NCBI GenBank assembly: GCA_020543525.1
Contig: JAHYIO010000001.1
Coordinates: 124,001-188,000 of the forward strand
Direction of reading: 5' to 3'
Length of the DNA: 64,000 nt
From: Coriolopsis trogii
Lineage: Eukaryota > Basidiomycota > Agaricomycetes > Polyporales > Polyporaceae
Shown here: piece after piece, positions 25,525 through 38,254 of the stretch
How the letters are laid out: every line of letters starts with the position of its first letter
Numbering within the stretch: the first letter of the stretch is position 1
Made by a program: the position numbers and the translations under genes
The notes under the pieces: generated by a model
Told to the model about the DNA's origin: nothing
The model's input: the letters and a program-made list of their open reading frames with translations, nothing else
Databases searched by the model: none

Positions 25525-28500
25525 TCATTGCAATCCCAGTCCAGGCGGCACCGTCGGCGAAATGACCATCGGCTCATACCGCATATCGCCCGTCCGATGC
25601 TTCCTCTTCAGACTCGGCCGCTTCGCAAGCAACACTCCACCATCGAGCCCTTCCATCGGCAGCTCCGTCGGGCTCGCAACACGCTTCGCCCTCCCAGGCG
25701 ACGGCGACACGACGCCCTCGACGATCGTCTCGATCTCCGGAATGCTGCCCTTCTTCGACATCGGCGGCGGCGATGAGTCCAGCCCAGACGCACCGGCGTT
25801 ATCCGGAGACTTGGGCACGAACGCGGGTCCAAGGATACCAGTCGGCGAGGAAGAGCCGCGGCCCACATTGCGGATTGAGCTCTCCCGATGCGAGTCCAGG
25901 GACTCGGTCTGAACTTGACCAAAGCTCCGCTTTGCGGCGTGCTTGACCTGAGCCTGCGTTTTCTCCTGCCCAGCCCTCTTCTTCTCCTCATCCACGATCA
26001 TAAGCGCACCCTCGATGATCGCCCGGTGCACAAACACATACTGCCTCAAGCTCTGGCACAGACTCATCCGCTGCTCCCGCATGTCCTCCACCACTCGCCT
26101 GATCGGCTCGTCGTACGTGGACAACAACGGCGGCGACGTGTCCACGTGCAGCCGACGCGGCTCCCGCAGCGGCGGGGATGGAACAGGCGGTGCGGCGGCA
26201 TCCTCAAGCACGCTTTGCTTGCTCTCTGGAAATGAAGACCGGTCAGGTCTGGGTTTGGGATGGGGACGAGGAGCAAGCAGCGTACCTGTGCGCGGAACGT
26301 CCGATGACGAGTGCACCTCAGACCGCCAAGCATTCAGTCTCTGCGACTGAGCAGCCAACGACGGGGGCGCAAGAGCCGGCGCCGATTCCCGTTCCGACAG
26401 GTTCCCAGCCGACGAGGGAAGAGAGACAGTGCGCAGCCTAGCGTCCATGCTGCTCGGCGGGAGCGGAGCCTCCTTGCTTGGCGGCGGCGACGGACTCGTG
26501 TTCATCGACAGCATCGCCGTCTTGCCCACCATCGCGTTCGTCGCGCTGTCAGCGACGCTCACAGGGCTGGCAGTCGACAACGAGCGCTGTCGCAGCACAG
26601 ACTCTGAATGCATGCTGCCGCTCCGGTGCGTGGACGAGAACGAGCTGCTCTCCGAAGGTCCGCTAGATGGGGCGACACGCGACCGCGGCTGTTTCATGTC
26701 GTTTCCAACGTTGGGCAGCGCAGCAGCGGACATTGACGGCCACGCATTGAGCGCGGCGCGCTTGACCTCCGCGACAAGTTCTGGCGACGCATTAAGGATC
26801 GGTGGGGGCAAACCGGGAGTCTTGACGTCCGCACTAGCAGGGCCACCCTGACGGTCAACATCCACGTCCATCCGATCCGAATCCACAGCAAACCCAGCAA
26901 CCGGTACGTGCACCTCGCGATCGCCCACCGCCACTGGCACCGTCAGCCCGTCCTTCGCATTCCTCTGCGCAGGCGGTTCTGGGCTCGAATCAACGTCCAT
27001 GAACTCGGGTGACTGACTCACGCCGCTCCGACTCCTGCTCGGGCTCCGCGAGGCATTCGTGCTGTTGCTCACACTTTCGCTCCCATATCGGCCCTCCCTC
27101 AAGTCGGACACCGCTTGTGGCTGCGCCGACTCCTGGGCCTTCGCCTCCCTCCACTTCCGCATCTCGCGCCGAACACCGTCCAAGACAGCGTCAACCGCGA
27201 TGAAGCCACCTGTGCGTCCAACGCCGGCGGAACAGTGCAGAAGCACTGGTGCATTCTCCTGGGCGATCAGCGCAACACCCGTGATAGGATCGACCTCGTC
27301 CTGAGTTCTGTCCTTGGCAGCGACAATCGTGCGCCCATGGACAGGAGTGGGTGATGGATCCAAATGAGCTCCTTGCAGATCCGCGAGGTTGAGGGGGCCT
27401 TCGCCCCATTGCCTCTCAACGCCAGAACGCGACTGATGGACGGCGTCCTCGACATCCCTGATGAGCCCCAAGATGCCTCTGGGATCGTTCGGCACGTTGA
27501 GATCAGGCCAATCGAGGTACTGGAACTGAGTGACGATCCGGGGAGGGGCAAGAGGATAAGCCGAGTTGGTCAACTCGAAGACGCGCTTGATCGTGGCTGG
27601 GTTGTCGGAGTCCTCCGCTGTTCTGCGTTCAGATCTGCCCTTCCCCTTGCGCTTGCCTTTAGACTGGGTCTTGGGCGGCGGCTCGGGGACGTGCGAAGTA
27701 AAGAAGCCTCCATTCGTCTCCTTCTCTTGACGCCGACGCTCGCGCTCAGGAGTATCGTTCGTCTCGAGAAGTCGCAGATGTAGTGAGCCGTAGGTTCCTT
27801 CGGCCCAATACTTGCCACACTTGATGGACGATCCTTCAATCTCACGCGTGAGCATGACAATGACGTGCACGTTCTGCTCCCAACATAGCCTACGAAAGGT
27901 AGAGTAAGTAAAGCGCGATGTGAATGTGGCTGGTCATGAAACACGGATGCATTCCACTTTGCACTCCCACATCGAAGTACAAATGAGACAATGCACGCGC
28001 GCAATGCTGCTGCACTCCATGCCGTGATACGTAGTAAACACTCACGTCCAGAAATCGGTGAAGGTTGTCGGCAACGGCCCTTGAGTGGCGATATACCGCT
28101 TCGTCGTACCAAGGGGCTGCACGTAGCTTGCGTTCATATAGTCATCATCATCCGGCTTCGCCTTCCGCAACCGCACCCGTGCATGTTCGAATGGCCAAAT
28201 GTTGCGATACCTACGTCACCACGTCAGACCAACCACACTGACACGCTGATGCAGAGAGACGCACCTGTTCTTCGAGCCCTTCTCCAAACCAGCAGTAATG
28301 CTGTAAGGGAACGACGAGACAGCCTCCTCTCCAATCGCCGCAGCGACTTTGGGATCGTCCTCTGCCGTCTTTCCATCGCTTGCCGGAACAATTCCAGCGA
28401 ACCCACGACCCTCATGGATAACTTTACCGCTCTCCATGCTATGTCGCTCCATGACTCCAAGCAACCGCTTTTGCTCTCCCAATTCAATCTTGTAGAATTG

Positions 28501-30454
28501 CATTTCCAACGCGCGCGTGAGTTCGTCGGCGTCTGATGGAGAATGTGAATGGCTGGATGAAGGGGAGCTCGACGGAAGAGCGTCCTGCTCTCGGTGTGAG
28601 GGAGAAGACGAACGTGGTATGGGAATGGGGGAAGAACTCGGCGACTTCGGGGACGAAAGACGATTGGCGGACGAGATGTGAGTCTGTGACGGACGAGGCA
28701 CTTGCCCTATGGGGGTCAGCAATGACTCCTGAGGCAGTGACTTTAAGGTCGACGGTCCCGGCGACGGTGGGCGTTCTTCCTCACTTGTGTCGTCATCGCT
28801 GGGGAAATCACTCTCCGGACTAGTACTACTGCTTTCAGTGGCGTGCCGGCTTTTCCTAGCCATCTGGCGGAGCCACTCAAACGGTAGCTCACCAATGCGC
28901 CTCCTCACCCGTTTCGGAAGCTTCAACGGTATCCCTTCGTTGTCAGCGCGAGTGGTGTCCCTCAGCTCAATGTTCTGACGAATAGTGTCAAAGAACGGAT
29001 TGAATGCCACCTGAGGAAAAAGTGAGGATGAAAATCAGATTGCCGGGCGATACGGGCGATGAAGGACGAACCTGCTTCCCGGGCACAGAGTAACTCGCTA
29101 CCCGATTGTATGCACCAGAGTGAGTATACTGTGGGGAGATGGTAGGCATGCTGTACAGAGGACCCTTGACAGCGTGCACCGAGCCAGACATGGTGTTGGG
29201 GCGCACAAGACCTGGTGGTAAACGAATGCTGAAGTCGGCCTTGCGCGCTGACCAAGGACCAGGGATTGAAGGAGGAACCGCAGCTGCGGATGTCATAGGC
29301 ATCGGAGGAAACGCGTCCATTGGTTGGATGGCGGGGGTTGGAGGAATCACTTGCATCGGGAGCTGTGTCGGCTGTAGTAGATCAGTCACAAGAAGTGAAT
29401 ACATGGGGAGGAGACATACCCGTTGACGCAGGGGGATTGTTGAGTCGGACGTGAACGCGGACTGAGGTAGATGTTTCGCGCGGAGCACACGAGAAGAGGC
29501 AGGAGCAGTAGCATGTGCAGCCATCTTACCCAAGGGAGCAGGGTCGCCGTCCGTCTCAAGCTCCCCTCGAGCATCGTCTTCTTCAATCTCGTCCGGCGGA
29601 AGATTATGATCGACTAGGGCTGGAAAGTCTCTCCACACTGCATGGAACCCGCCGCGTATCCAAGCGATCTCGCGCGTGGCGGGGTACCCTTCGCTCCGGA
29701 ACTTGCGCATGAGACCAAGCAGATTACTCGACTGCATGTTCGGGGGCAATGCGGCCGAATCTGCATCATAGACTATGATACGTGACGCGTCTGGCCACTT
29801 GGAGAACCTGTCACGGGTGAAAGAGGTAGGAAGCATCTCTGCGAGCTTTGAGAGCGGAAAGTTTGGGCGCTTGAGAAGCGTCGACGGAACAGAGAGCGAG
29901 ATAGCATTTGGGATCCGCGCCTGGACATACGCGTTGTGTGGTCGGATGTCGAGGATGAGAACGGATGGGTCTGAGAGAAAGGTGTGTAGAGAAGACGGCG
30001 GCAAGGCAGAGAAGGCCGTCGGGGGGAGGGTGACGGAAGACGAAGCTTTCGACGATGATGGCATCGACGGAAGTGAGAGTGGGAGTGAGAGGGGGGGCGA
30101 AACAGACGTCGGAGCTGGCTCCGTGGCGGCAAGAGACATCACAGACGGCTGAGAAGTCGAAAGCGACGGACTGTTGATTGCTATGAGAGGTGTGGTTTGC
30201 TGGGCATATCGGGCGGAGATGGCAGCGGCAAAGCTGCCAAAGGACTCGTTCGAGTCGGCGGGGGCGTGGGGAGAGATGGTGTCGGACGCCGTGGTGGAAG
30301 ATGGGGCGGGGGTTGAGGACGACGGGGAGAAGGATGTGAGCAGCGAGCAAGAAGAGGCCAGAGGTGGTGGTCGTGAATCAAGGCGAAACAGTCGGGAAAT
30401 GCCCATCGCAATTTCTCCAAGCCACCTCCGAGGCCTAGGCTTGCTTGACGTCAT
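25525..30454 (-). CDS. Rhodanese-domain protein tyrosine phosphatase (fungal Ptp2/Pyp-type MAPK phosphatase), roughly 1,500 aa
   Basis: Start at 30454 (MTSSKPRPRRW). A Ser/Pro-rich N-terminus leads into a rhodanese/CH2 domain near 29.6-30.0 kb (VLILDIRPHNAYVQARIPNA; IIVYDADSAA; IAWIRGGFHAVW). The usual catalytic Cys position is not a cysteine, as expected for docking-type domains. After introns near 29.39, 29.04, 28.24 and 27.97 kb comes the PTP domain: RYRNIWPFEHARVRL, YMNASYVQPLG, YIATQGPLPTTFTDFW, the WPD loop (YLDWPDLNVPND) and the P-loop HCSAGVGRTG. A Ser/Pro-rich insert of some 330 residues follows (about 27.1-26.1 kb), then the Q-loop helix (MREQRMSLCQSLRQYVFVH) and a C-terminal tail. 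A possible fifth intron lies at about 26224-26283. Expected to dephosphorylate MAP kinase tyrosines (family knowledge). Confidence 0.88.
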
Positions 30455-31810
30455 TCTAGCCGGGCTCCACCCCACACTTCCCTGCCGTAACCCGGCTCCC
30501 CGACCCCACCTCCGGCCGTCCAATCGCTGGTGTGGGCACCTCCCGGCCGGCCGGCTGTCCCCGCCCATTTGTAGACGGGATCCGGTCTTGATTGGTTGTT
30601 GCTCCGGAGTCTCGTGACGGCGGTCCGCTCACGCGAATCGCTCTCGTCATCTTGCCACGCGGGTCGTCTTGTGCCTCTCCGTGCCTGGCAAAGACGCGAA
30701 GCAGACAGAGAAGGCTAACAAGATTTATCATGTACAGGTACTGACCATTTACTGACCATCGGTGTTAGAAGAGCGGCGGACAATCTCCGACAAAGCAGGA
30801 GGTGAACGAAACCACAGGCCTTGCCCAGACTGCTCCGCCCCACTATTCGTCCTCCAGGAATGGCTCTCAGGCCATGAGTGCCAAGGCCCGGGGACTTGAA
30901 TCCGGTCTTTCATTACCCAGAATGACACGCTACTATCACCCCGCAATAGAAGCATATCGGAGTGTACGCCCAGTTCGTCAGCCATAGGAGCAACCATACC
31001 CCTTCGAAGGTGGTCAACATAGCTCCGACATACGCAGCACGCATGAACGTGTCATGAAAGGCTGCGCCGATGATCAGGATGCTACACTAGACGCCTGTGG
31101 AGTTCTAATCGAACCACGCTGGGAGGCCTTCTCGCAGGTGCGATTAATGAAGAGTAAATTCTGTCCTCTAACATCCTCGAGTATACACTACTGACCTGAC
31201 TCCAAAGTCTTACGTACCGGGCCTTCAAACCCCCAACCGACTATGCGTGTTGATCTGCGCAACTGTGGCAAGGAGCAGATAAGTTGCGCAGTCCCTTCTT
31301 GACCCACACGCGCTACCTTCGAAGCCAATCACCAGCAGGCAACTGATACACATTGGTTCTTCGAAAGGTCACAGGCCCTCCTTTCGTCTTCCTACCCCAC
31401 AACACTCGCCTAGCATCATCGCCCCCGTATCCTCTGGTGTCCGCTGATGTCCATTCACACATTTCAACATGGTCCGATGATCATCGACCCTCCAGTGACT
31501 ACCCTCCGCTGACACGAAGAGAAAGCAGGAGCACTCACCAGAACCTTCATGTCGCGACCACACTGACGAGACTCACGTCCACAAAACTCCTCGACACCAG
31601 TTACATAGACGTTAGGTGCTACGCGCACATGATCCGCCACAGCACCCGTTCGGCCATCCCGGACACATCGGAAGACGCCCATGGGAATGCCAGATAGCAG
31701 ACCGCATCCGGAACCGAACAAGCGTCCGCCGAAGCCTGTGCGTGAAGGCGTCCCCATTCGTACCGTTCAGAGGTCCTGTTACATGCGGCCACCACGTCTC
31801 GCAGAGTAAG
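30455..31810. other. Intergenic region upstream of the phosphatase
   Basis: About 1.35 kb holding the phosphatase promoter and, at the right, the 3' flank of the first ABC gene. A CCGGCC-rich patch at 30470-30570 is notable for GC. No coding region recognised. Confidence 0.5.
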
Positions 31811-34657
31811 CTAGAGAAACGCTTGGGCCTGTATCGTCCACAGTCTCGAGTATTCGCCCTGCCGCTCCAGCAGGACGCTATGAGTGCCCGACTCGACAAT
31901 CCCAGATTCGTCCATGTACCTGCCTCGCACTCGTCAGTTCTCTTCTCTGACAAATGCGCGAGAACGGTTACGCACAGTATCAGGTCAGCATGTCTTGTCA
32001 GATTGCCAAACCGGTGAGACGAGAACACCATCGTCTTCTCCCCTCTCAACCGGCGCAGGCGTTCGAACAAGTCTGCACATTTCCAGCGGTGAGCTCAACC
32101 ACGCATATAGAGTGCTCGCAACTGACCATGCTCGGCGGCGGGGTCAAGAGACGCGCTCGGTTCGTCGAACAGCAGCATGCCCACCGCACTATCCTCAGCC
32201 ACGACCGAGCGCATGAACGTCCTCGCCCTTCAAAGCAAAACACCCCGTCAGCCGCCGCTTCTCGCACCAAACAAACCCGGAGGGGAACATACACCGCAAG
32301 CCGCTGCATCTGTCCTCCGCTCAACTCGATCTTCGTCGCCGTCCGGATCCCCGCCGCCGCCCTCACGGCACAAACGTCGAACGTGTTGCCCAGCGCCGTC
32401 TTAGACCCCCTCGGCTCTCCCGAACTCGAGTCCCCGACGGGCCGTCGCAGGTACGTGTCCATCCCGTCCGGCAACTGCTCGATGAACGCTTCCGCTCCGC
32501 CCAGACGCGCCGCGAGTCGCACGTGGTCGTCGTTCCCGTTGCTGCACGGGTCGCCCAGAGCGATGTTATCGCGGATCTGCGAGAGGGGTGTCAGTCATTC
32601 CGTCGGTACGCACGGGAGTGAGAGCGTCATACCGACAGCGGGAAGTGCGTGTAGTCTTGAAACAAGACCGAGATGGCTTGACGGAGGTCACGGAGGCGCA
32701 AGGTGCGAGTGTCGTGTCCCCCGATCAAGATCTCGCCCTCTCCAGGGTCGTAGAGCCTGACGATGAGTTTGAGTATCGTGCTCTTTCCAGCGCCGTTCGA
32801 TCCTACGATGACCTGATGGACGGGTCCATCAGCCGAGGGCGAAGGCTATGCGAACCAGGCGTACTATCACTCACACAAAGCTGCCCTGGTAGCAGTTTGA
32901 AGGACACGTTCCGTAGCGCGTACTTCTCCACGCCAGGGTATCTAAATGTCACATTCCTGCCTCACGCATCAGCACACCTTCATCAAGCCCTAGAGCGAGA
33001 TCACACCCACCTGAACTCCAAACCAATCCCAGAGCGCACATCCGCAGCGTTCTCCGGGAAAGGTGTCGAGCCGTCAACGACGACGTTCCGGATATTCATG
33101 ATCTCGTACACCTCGCGCAGCGAAATGAGCTGCCGGCTAAACGCATCCGCACAACAGACCAAAGACATCGCCGTAGACGCACACTCCCTCGCCGCCGACT
33201 GGACGAGCGCGAGCGACGCGAGTGAGGCTGGGACGCTCATCGGATTGCGAAGCGCGCGGAGCGTGAAGGCCAACTGCGGACGTGAGTTGGAGAATCAACC
33301 GATTAACACGGATGCGGGGAGCAAGCGCACCTGCGGCAAGTGACCAAGGACGTCCTTCATGAACGTCTGCACGACGTTCACGATTGCCGTCCTCTCCTCT
33401 CTCTGCCGTATCTCTTGCCAGTGATCGCGGTCGCTCCCGAGTCGAGACGACGCGCCCTCATATTCTACCACAGCAACGGCTGTCATCCGTGCCCTACCCG
33501 CATATGCGAGAACGGACATGACGCACCTGCGACGGCGTACTCCGCAAGATTCCCCGCCACGATCTCTTTGCGATGCTCTTCCGCCTGGACCGCCTTCTCC
33601 CAGCCCAGCAGCTTGAGATAGTCCCTGTTCTTCGTGGTGACCGCCCACGCTGCAAACATCCCCCATCAGCACCACATCACCCCCCACCACCATCGTCCGC
33701 GCAGGCGTCCGTACCGCTATACGTCGAGAACAGCCCGACCCTCGCCAACGTCGGAATCGTCTCCGACAGCAGCGTCACCCCCGTCAAGAACGCCCCGTCC
33801 GCCTGGCTCCTCAACGCCCTCCACAGCACGAACGCCTGCGCCCCGAGCTTGAGCGCCCCACTCAACGTGCCCAGCGCGTTCTCGAGCGTGTGCCACACGA
33901 GCGACCCGCTGTGCCACTTCTCGGACGCCGCCGCCAGCTGCGCCTGCACGCTCTGGCGGGAGAAGGTGGCGAGGTCGAGCCGCGCGTGCGCGCGGAAGGT
34001 GCGCGAGGCGAAGAGGCGGCGGACGCGCCCGTCGAGGCGCCTGTGGGAGAGCGTCCGGGTGCGCTGCAGGATCGCGGCGGCGAGCGAGCAGGCGACGCGC
34101 CCGACGGAGATGTAGAGAAGCTGTTCGGTATCGAGCACGCGTGTGTCGAGCGTCGTCTCCATCTAGGGCGGCAGTGGTGGTGAGTACGGCGACGATCCTG
34201 CGTAGCATCGTGTCGAAGAGACTCACAAGCGCGACCAAACGGCCCTGGAACCTGTGCAGATGTCGGAGGTTGAGTGTGCAAGTTTCCAACGCGCATGTAC
34301 GCCCACGTCCACTCACCAAAGCGACAAAACGGGTACGAGGGCGCCTCCGAACTCGGACACGACAAAGAGAAACAAGTCAAACTTGCCTCCAGGGACACTC
34401 AGTACGTCCTGAACCATCCGCCCGAGATACGGCGCGGACTTGACCAGTCTGTCCGAATGCTTCTTCAGAGCAGCGTAGAACAGCAGTCCACGGTTGTCAG
34501 GGTCTTGTTCTTCGTACCAGTCCCACACGCCGAGTTGTGTGTGTTTCACGACTCGACCGGGGTAACGGTCTTCAAAGGGGACGCCAGCATCGGATACATG
34601 GTCAGAGTACGAGGAGGATGCGTCTGAAGCGCACTCATAGTCGCCATAGTCCGACAT
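31811..34657 (-). CDS. ABC-type ATPase/half-transporter, tandem copy A
   Basis: Start at 34657 (MSDYGDYECASDAS), stop at 31811 after IQAQAFL. The N-terminal half is a weakly conserved exporter-like region: YPGRVVKHTQLGVWDWYEE, a microexon FQGRLVAL (about 34233-34257), METTLDTRVLDTEQLLYISVGRVACSL, and an amphipathic body with few clear membrane spans. The nucleotide-binding domain is complete: YALRNVSFKLLPGQL, Walker [10 protein letters not shown] (32777-32803), Q-loop [11 protein letters not shown], signature [11 protein letters not shown] (from 32324), Walker [14 protein letters not shown] and switch His in [15 protein letters not shown]. About ten introns. The signature core follows a long variable loop (RRPVGDSSSGEPRG). 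Substrate unknown. The three-copy array implies local duplication. Confidence 0.82.
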
Positions 34658-35592
34658 GCCAGTGGTAGTGAGGCTCAGCGCAATCAAAGGGAAGTAAGTT
34701 GCAAGTAGTATACAACAGAAAGTATGTGAACCTACATATACGAATACAGACATTAGGTCATCCCTGTCGAGCCTATAGCTACCGACGCAGACATCGCTTG
34801 ACGAGACGGGGTCATGATTCCGGTGAAACAACAGTACCGACGAGCGTCGCGCGAGAAGTTCGCTTATGTATTCTAGCTCCGAATGTTAGCGGTGAGAAGA
34901 CTCCCCTCCTGTATTCAACCGGAGTTCAAAGTTGTGCACAGTGGATGTTTCGCAACTCAGAGAAAAGCCTGCGCCTGCATCGTCCACAGGTTCGCGTACT
35001 CTCCACCCGTCTTCAGCAGCCCTTCATGAGTGCCTGCCTCAACGATACCTGACTCGTTCATGTACCTGGTGGATTATGTCAGTGGAGCCCAGGGTTGTCG
35101 GTGGCCAGCAGAACTCACAGAATGAGATCCGCGTGTCTCGTCAAGTTGCCGAAACGGTGAGAAGAGAACACCATGGTTTTGTTCCCTCGCAGCTCCCGTA
35201 GTCTCTCAAACAATTCTATAGGATCATAGTTCAGCTCCAGCTCCCATTCTGCGACATAAATGAGAGGATGGAACTCGGAACTCACCATACTCTGCCTTGG
35301 GATCTAGCGAGGCGCTTGGCTCGTCAAACAGCAGTAAGCCAGTCCCTGTGTCTTCGCGGACGATCGAACGCATGAAGGTCCTCGCACTGACAATAATCAG
35401 CCCATCACAGTTACGAGAGAAAGGACACAAGAGTGCTCACACAGCAAGTCGTTGCATCTGGCCTCCGCTAAGCTCTAACTTTCTTTCAGACGTCAGGCCT
35501 GCCGCCGCTCGGACGGCAGACCCATCCAACGCCGCATTCGACCGAGCTGCTAACCCAGAGGACTGACTCATGACATGCGGATTCAGGTATGT

Positions 35593-35600
35593 GTCGATGC
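35593..35600. repeat. Left target-site duplication (GTCGATGC)
   Basis: Identical to 36071-36078 on the other side of the element. One copy is original coding sequence (codons for GID of ABC copy B). Confidence 0.85.
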
Positions 35601-36070
35601 AGGACCCCCGATAATCCTCACAGAGGCCAGATCCTGGCGAGGGCGATTTGGCGAGGTCTGATCCGGACAGATTTTGAGCGTCTACGGAGCAGTTTGATCC
35701 GGACAACGCCTCTGGCCTACGCTAAGCGCCCGTAAGCGCCCATGAGCATCCGGAAGGCGTCTATTCTCAAGTACTTGGTTGGCTAAATTTTGTCACTATT
35801 TCACGGGCAATTGAGCTGAAATGTCTCCTAAAGGCCTTTTCAAACTTTGATTTGTATAATCTGCATTGCTATACTGTTGCACAGTGCGTATAAGGGACCG
35901 TCTTATAAGCGCCGATCCGGACAGGCGCCCTCTAGTCCGGACGAGGGATCCGGCCTCTCAACCTAAAGTGGGCGGCTTTGATCCGGACAAGGATCCAGCA
36001 TACCCCCTCCGGGCCCTCCAGTCTGATCCGGACAAGGGATCAGGGGTCTGTGAGGATTATCGGGGGTCCT
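35601..36070. mobile_element. 470-bp hAT-like MITE inserted in ABC copy B
   Basis: Perfect 24-bp terminal inverted repeats begin AGGACCCCCGATAATC at 35601 and end with the complement at 36070. They are flanked by an identical 8-bp duplication GTCGATGC (35593-35600 and 36071-36078). An 8-bp target duplication is the mark of hAT-superfamily transposition. No transposase frame, so non-autonomous. GC-rich ends surround an AT-rich centre. The motif GATCCGGACA occurs five times, all in the same direction (35660, 35696, 35914, 35980, 36025), plus a diverged copy near 35935. Only one copy in this window. Confidence 0.85.
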
Positions 36071-36078
36071 GTCGATGC
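36071..36078. repeat. Right target-site duplication (GTCGATGC)
   Basis: Exact match to 35593-35600. Because the two copies are identical, the insertion looks young. Confidence 0.85.
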
Positions 36079-38254
36079 CTTCAGGTAGCTTATCGATGAA
36101 CGACTCGGCTCCGCCAAGCCTGGCGGCCGCGCGCACGTCATCGTCACTAGCTCGTCCCGATGGGTCACCGAGCGCGATGTTATCACGGATCTGCAAAAGG
36201 TGGGAGCTCAGCACAATCGCATAGCGCAGAAGAGTACTACTTACGGAAAGCGGGAAATGCGTGTAGTCTTGGAATAGCACCGAGATCGCCCCACGAAGAT
36301 CGCGGAGCTTCAGGGTGCGTATGTCATACCCTCCGAGGAGAATCTCGCCTTCCTCTGGGTCGTACAGCCGGACTGCAAGCTTGAGAATGGTACTTTTTCC
36401 AGCACCATTGGAGCCGACGATGACCTGCCAATCCTCGTATGAGTAGACTAGATGACTTGACGGTTCACGAGCGGATAACACACGTACGCAGAGTTGTCCA
36501 GGAAGAAGTTGGAAGGATACGTTGCGCAGAGCGTACTGCTCGGAGCCGGGGTACTTGAAGGAGACATTCCTATGGAAATCGGCGGTTAGACATGACTCCG
36601 CCGACGTTCGCGGGGGGGAAGAATGAAACACTGCGAACCTGAACTCGAGGGCAATCCCCGACTGCACGGCATGCGGAGACTCCGGGAATGGCATATGCCC
36701 ATCAGGGACCTTGTTGGGGATGTTTCTGACCTCGTAGAGGTCACGAAGAGTTGCGAGCTGAACCCCGATGGAGTTACCTCCCGCAACCAATTGAAAGACC
36801 GAGGAAGTGAAAGTCTTCGCTGCGGACTGGATGAGACTCAGAGATGCGAAAGCCCCAGGGAGTCTCCTGGGATCCTTGACAGCTTGGATTGTGAATGCAA
36901 TCTAGTGACAATGAGCGTCAGGTGTATTCTCGCCCATACAAGGAATTGTGATCCATCGTCGCGCACCTGCGGAAGTTGCGAGAAGATCTGCCCAATGAGT
37001 GAATCGAACGGATCGCGTCTGTTCATTCCCACCCCCAACTCGTTCCAGTCTATAGCCTTATCACCGACACGTTCCGTAGCGGACGAAAATTCTATCCTAC
37101 TGTCAGACAATGGACCATGTAAGTCTGACACGAATGCATTGCTCACCAGATACCGCAAGCTCAGCAAGGTTCCCCGCTACGAGCTCCTTCCTATGCTTGT
37201 CCGTTTGAACAGTCGCTTTCCATCCTTGCATCTTCAGGTAGTCCTTGTCTTTAGACGTGACAGCGAACACTACAAGCACCATTGTTTGTTAGTGTACATC
37301 ACTATGCTTCCCCTTACTCACTCTTAGCGTTGGAAAACTGATAACGATAGAAGGTCGGGAGTGCTTCAACCGCAAGCGTCAGTAGCGGGATGATCAGCCT
37401 TTCACGGTGACTCTTCAATGTGTTGACGAGGACATATGCTTGACTTCCGAGCTGTGTGTACTGTTTGACGAGGCCGATGACGATGTTGATCATCTGGGAT
37501 ATGGGTGTTATGCCGAATTGGTCAGATGCGGCAGCCATGAGCTTGCTCTTGACGGCGATGTCTTGAAATGTAGGCAGATCAAGGCGCGCATATGCGCGGA
37601 AGGAGTGCAGAGCTAGGTACCGCCGGATGCGTGAACCCAAGGCTTGTTGTGCGCGCCGGCTGATCCCTAGCAGGACGTATTCGGAGACAGTACAAGCGAG
37701 TTTGCCCGTACATATGTACAAGAGGCGGTCAGTATCGACTGTGCCCTCTTCCAATACAACGTCGAGCTGCGTGATATTCATCGATCAGTATCACGACTCC
37801 TGCGAAATGCAGGCGACTACTGTTGCGCATCTTCACTCACCATGCGTATCAACTGTCCTTCATACCTTTACATAAACCCATACTAGTTAGGAGCCTTCTA
37901 TGCAGTCCTAATTATAAGAGTCACATACCATAGTGAGAGGGCCGGAACAAGGCCAGCGCTGACTTGAGCGACCAGGTGTACCCCGAGGTAAAACATGCAC
38001 CCTGGGATGTGCATGACATCCTTGACCATCTGCACGAGGTAAGGAGCGTTCTCCTTCGCCTCTAACCATCGCTTTGCCATAGAAGAGAGCGGTGATTCCC
38101 AACGCCTCGGACTTGCTACCTTCTCTTCATAATAGTCCCATACGCCAATCCGAGTGTGAGTGACGATACGGCCAGGGAAGCGCGAGGCAAGCCTCTCGTC
38201 TGTGATCACTTGAGGACGCAAGGCCAGGGAATGCCGCCGGAAGAGCAGCATCAT

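Larger units (their letters stand above)
34957..38254 (-). pseudogene. ABC-type ATPase, tandem copy B, interrupted by a MITE
   Basis: Same architecture as copies A and C: start at 38254 (MMLLFRRHS), [37 protein letters not shown], Walker [10 protein letters not shown] (36389-36415), Q-loop [23 protein letters not shown] (about 35457), Walker [14 protein letters not shown] and IVEAGTH..TMQAQAFL, stop at 34957-34959. Between the Q-loop and the signature the codons for EGID are cut off from TYLN by the 470-bp element at 35601-36070. Reading through the insert meets a stop at 35963, and insert plus duplicated bases (478 nt) also shift the frame. All other motifs look intact, so the damage is probably recent or present on one haplotype only. 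If the insert can be spliced out the gene might still work, but no splice sites lie at its edges. Confidence 0.8.

Noticed and set aside
35601..36070. Introner (mobile intron) explanation for the element in ABC copy B
   Set aside because: No GT or AG lies at or next to the element ends, so it cannot be removed by splicing at its borders.
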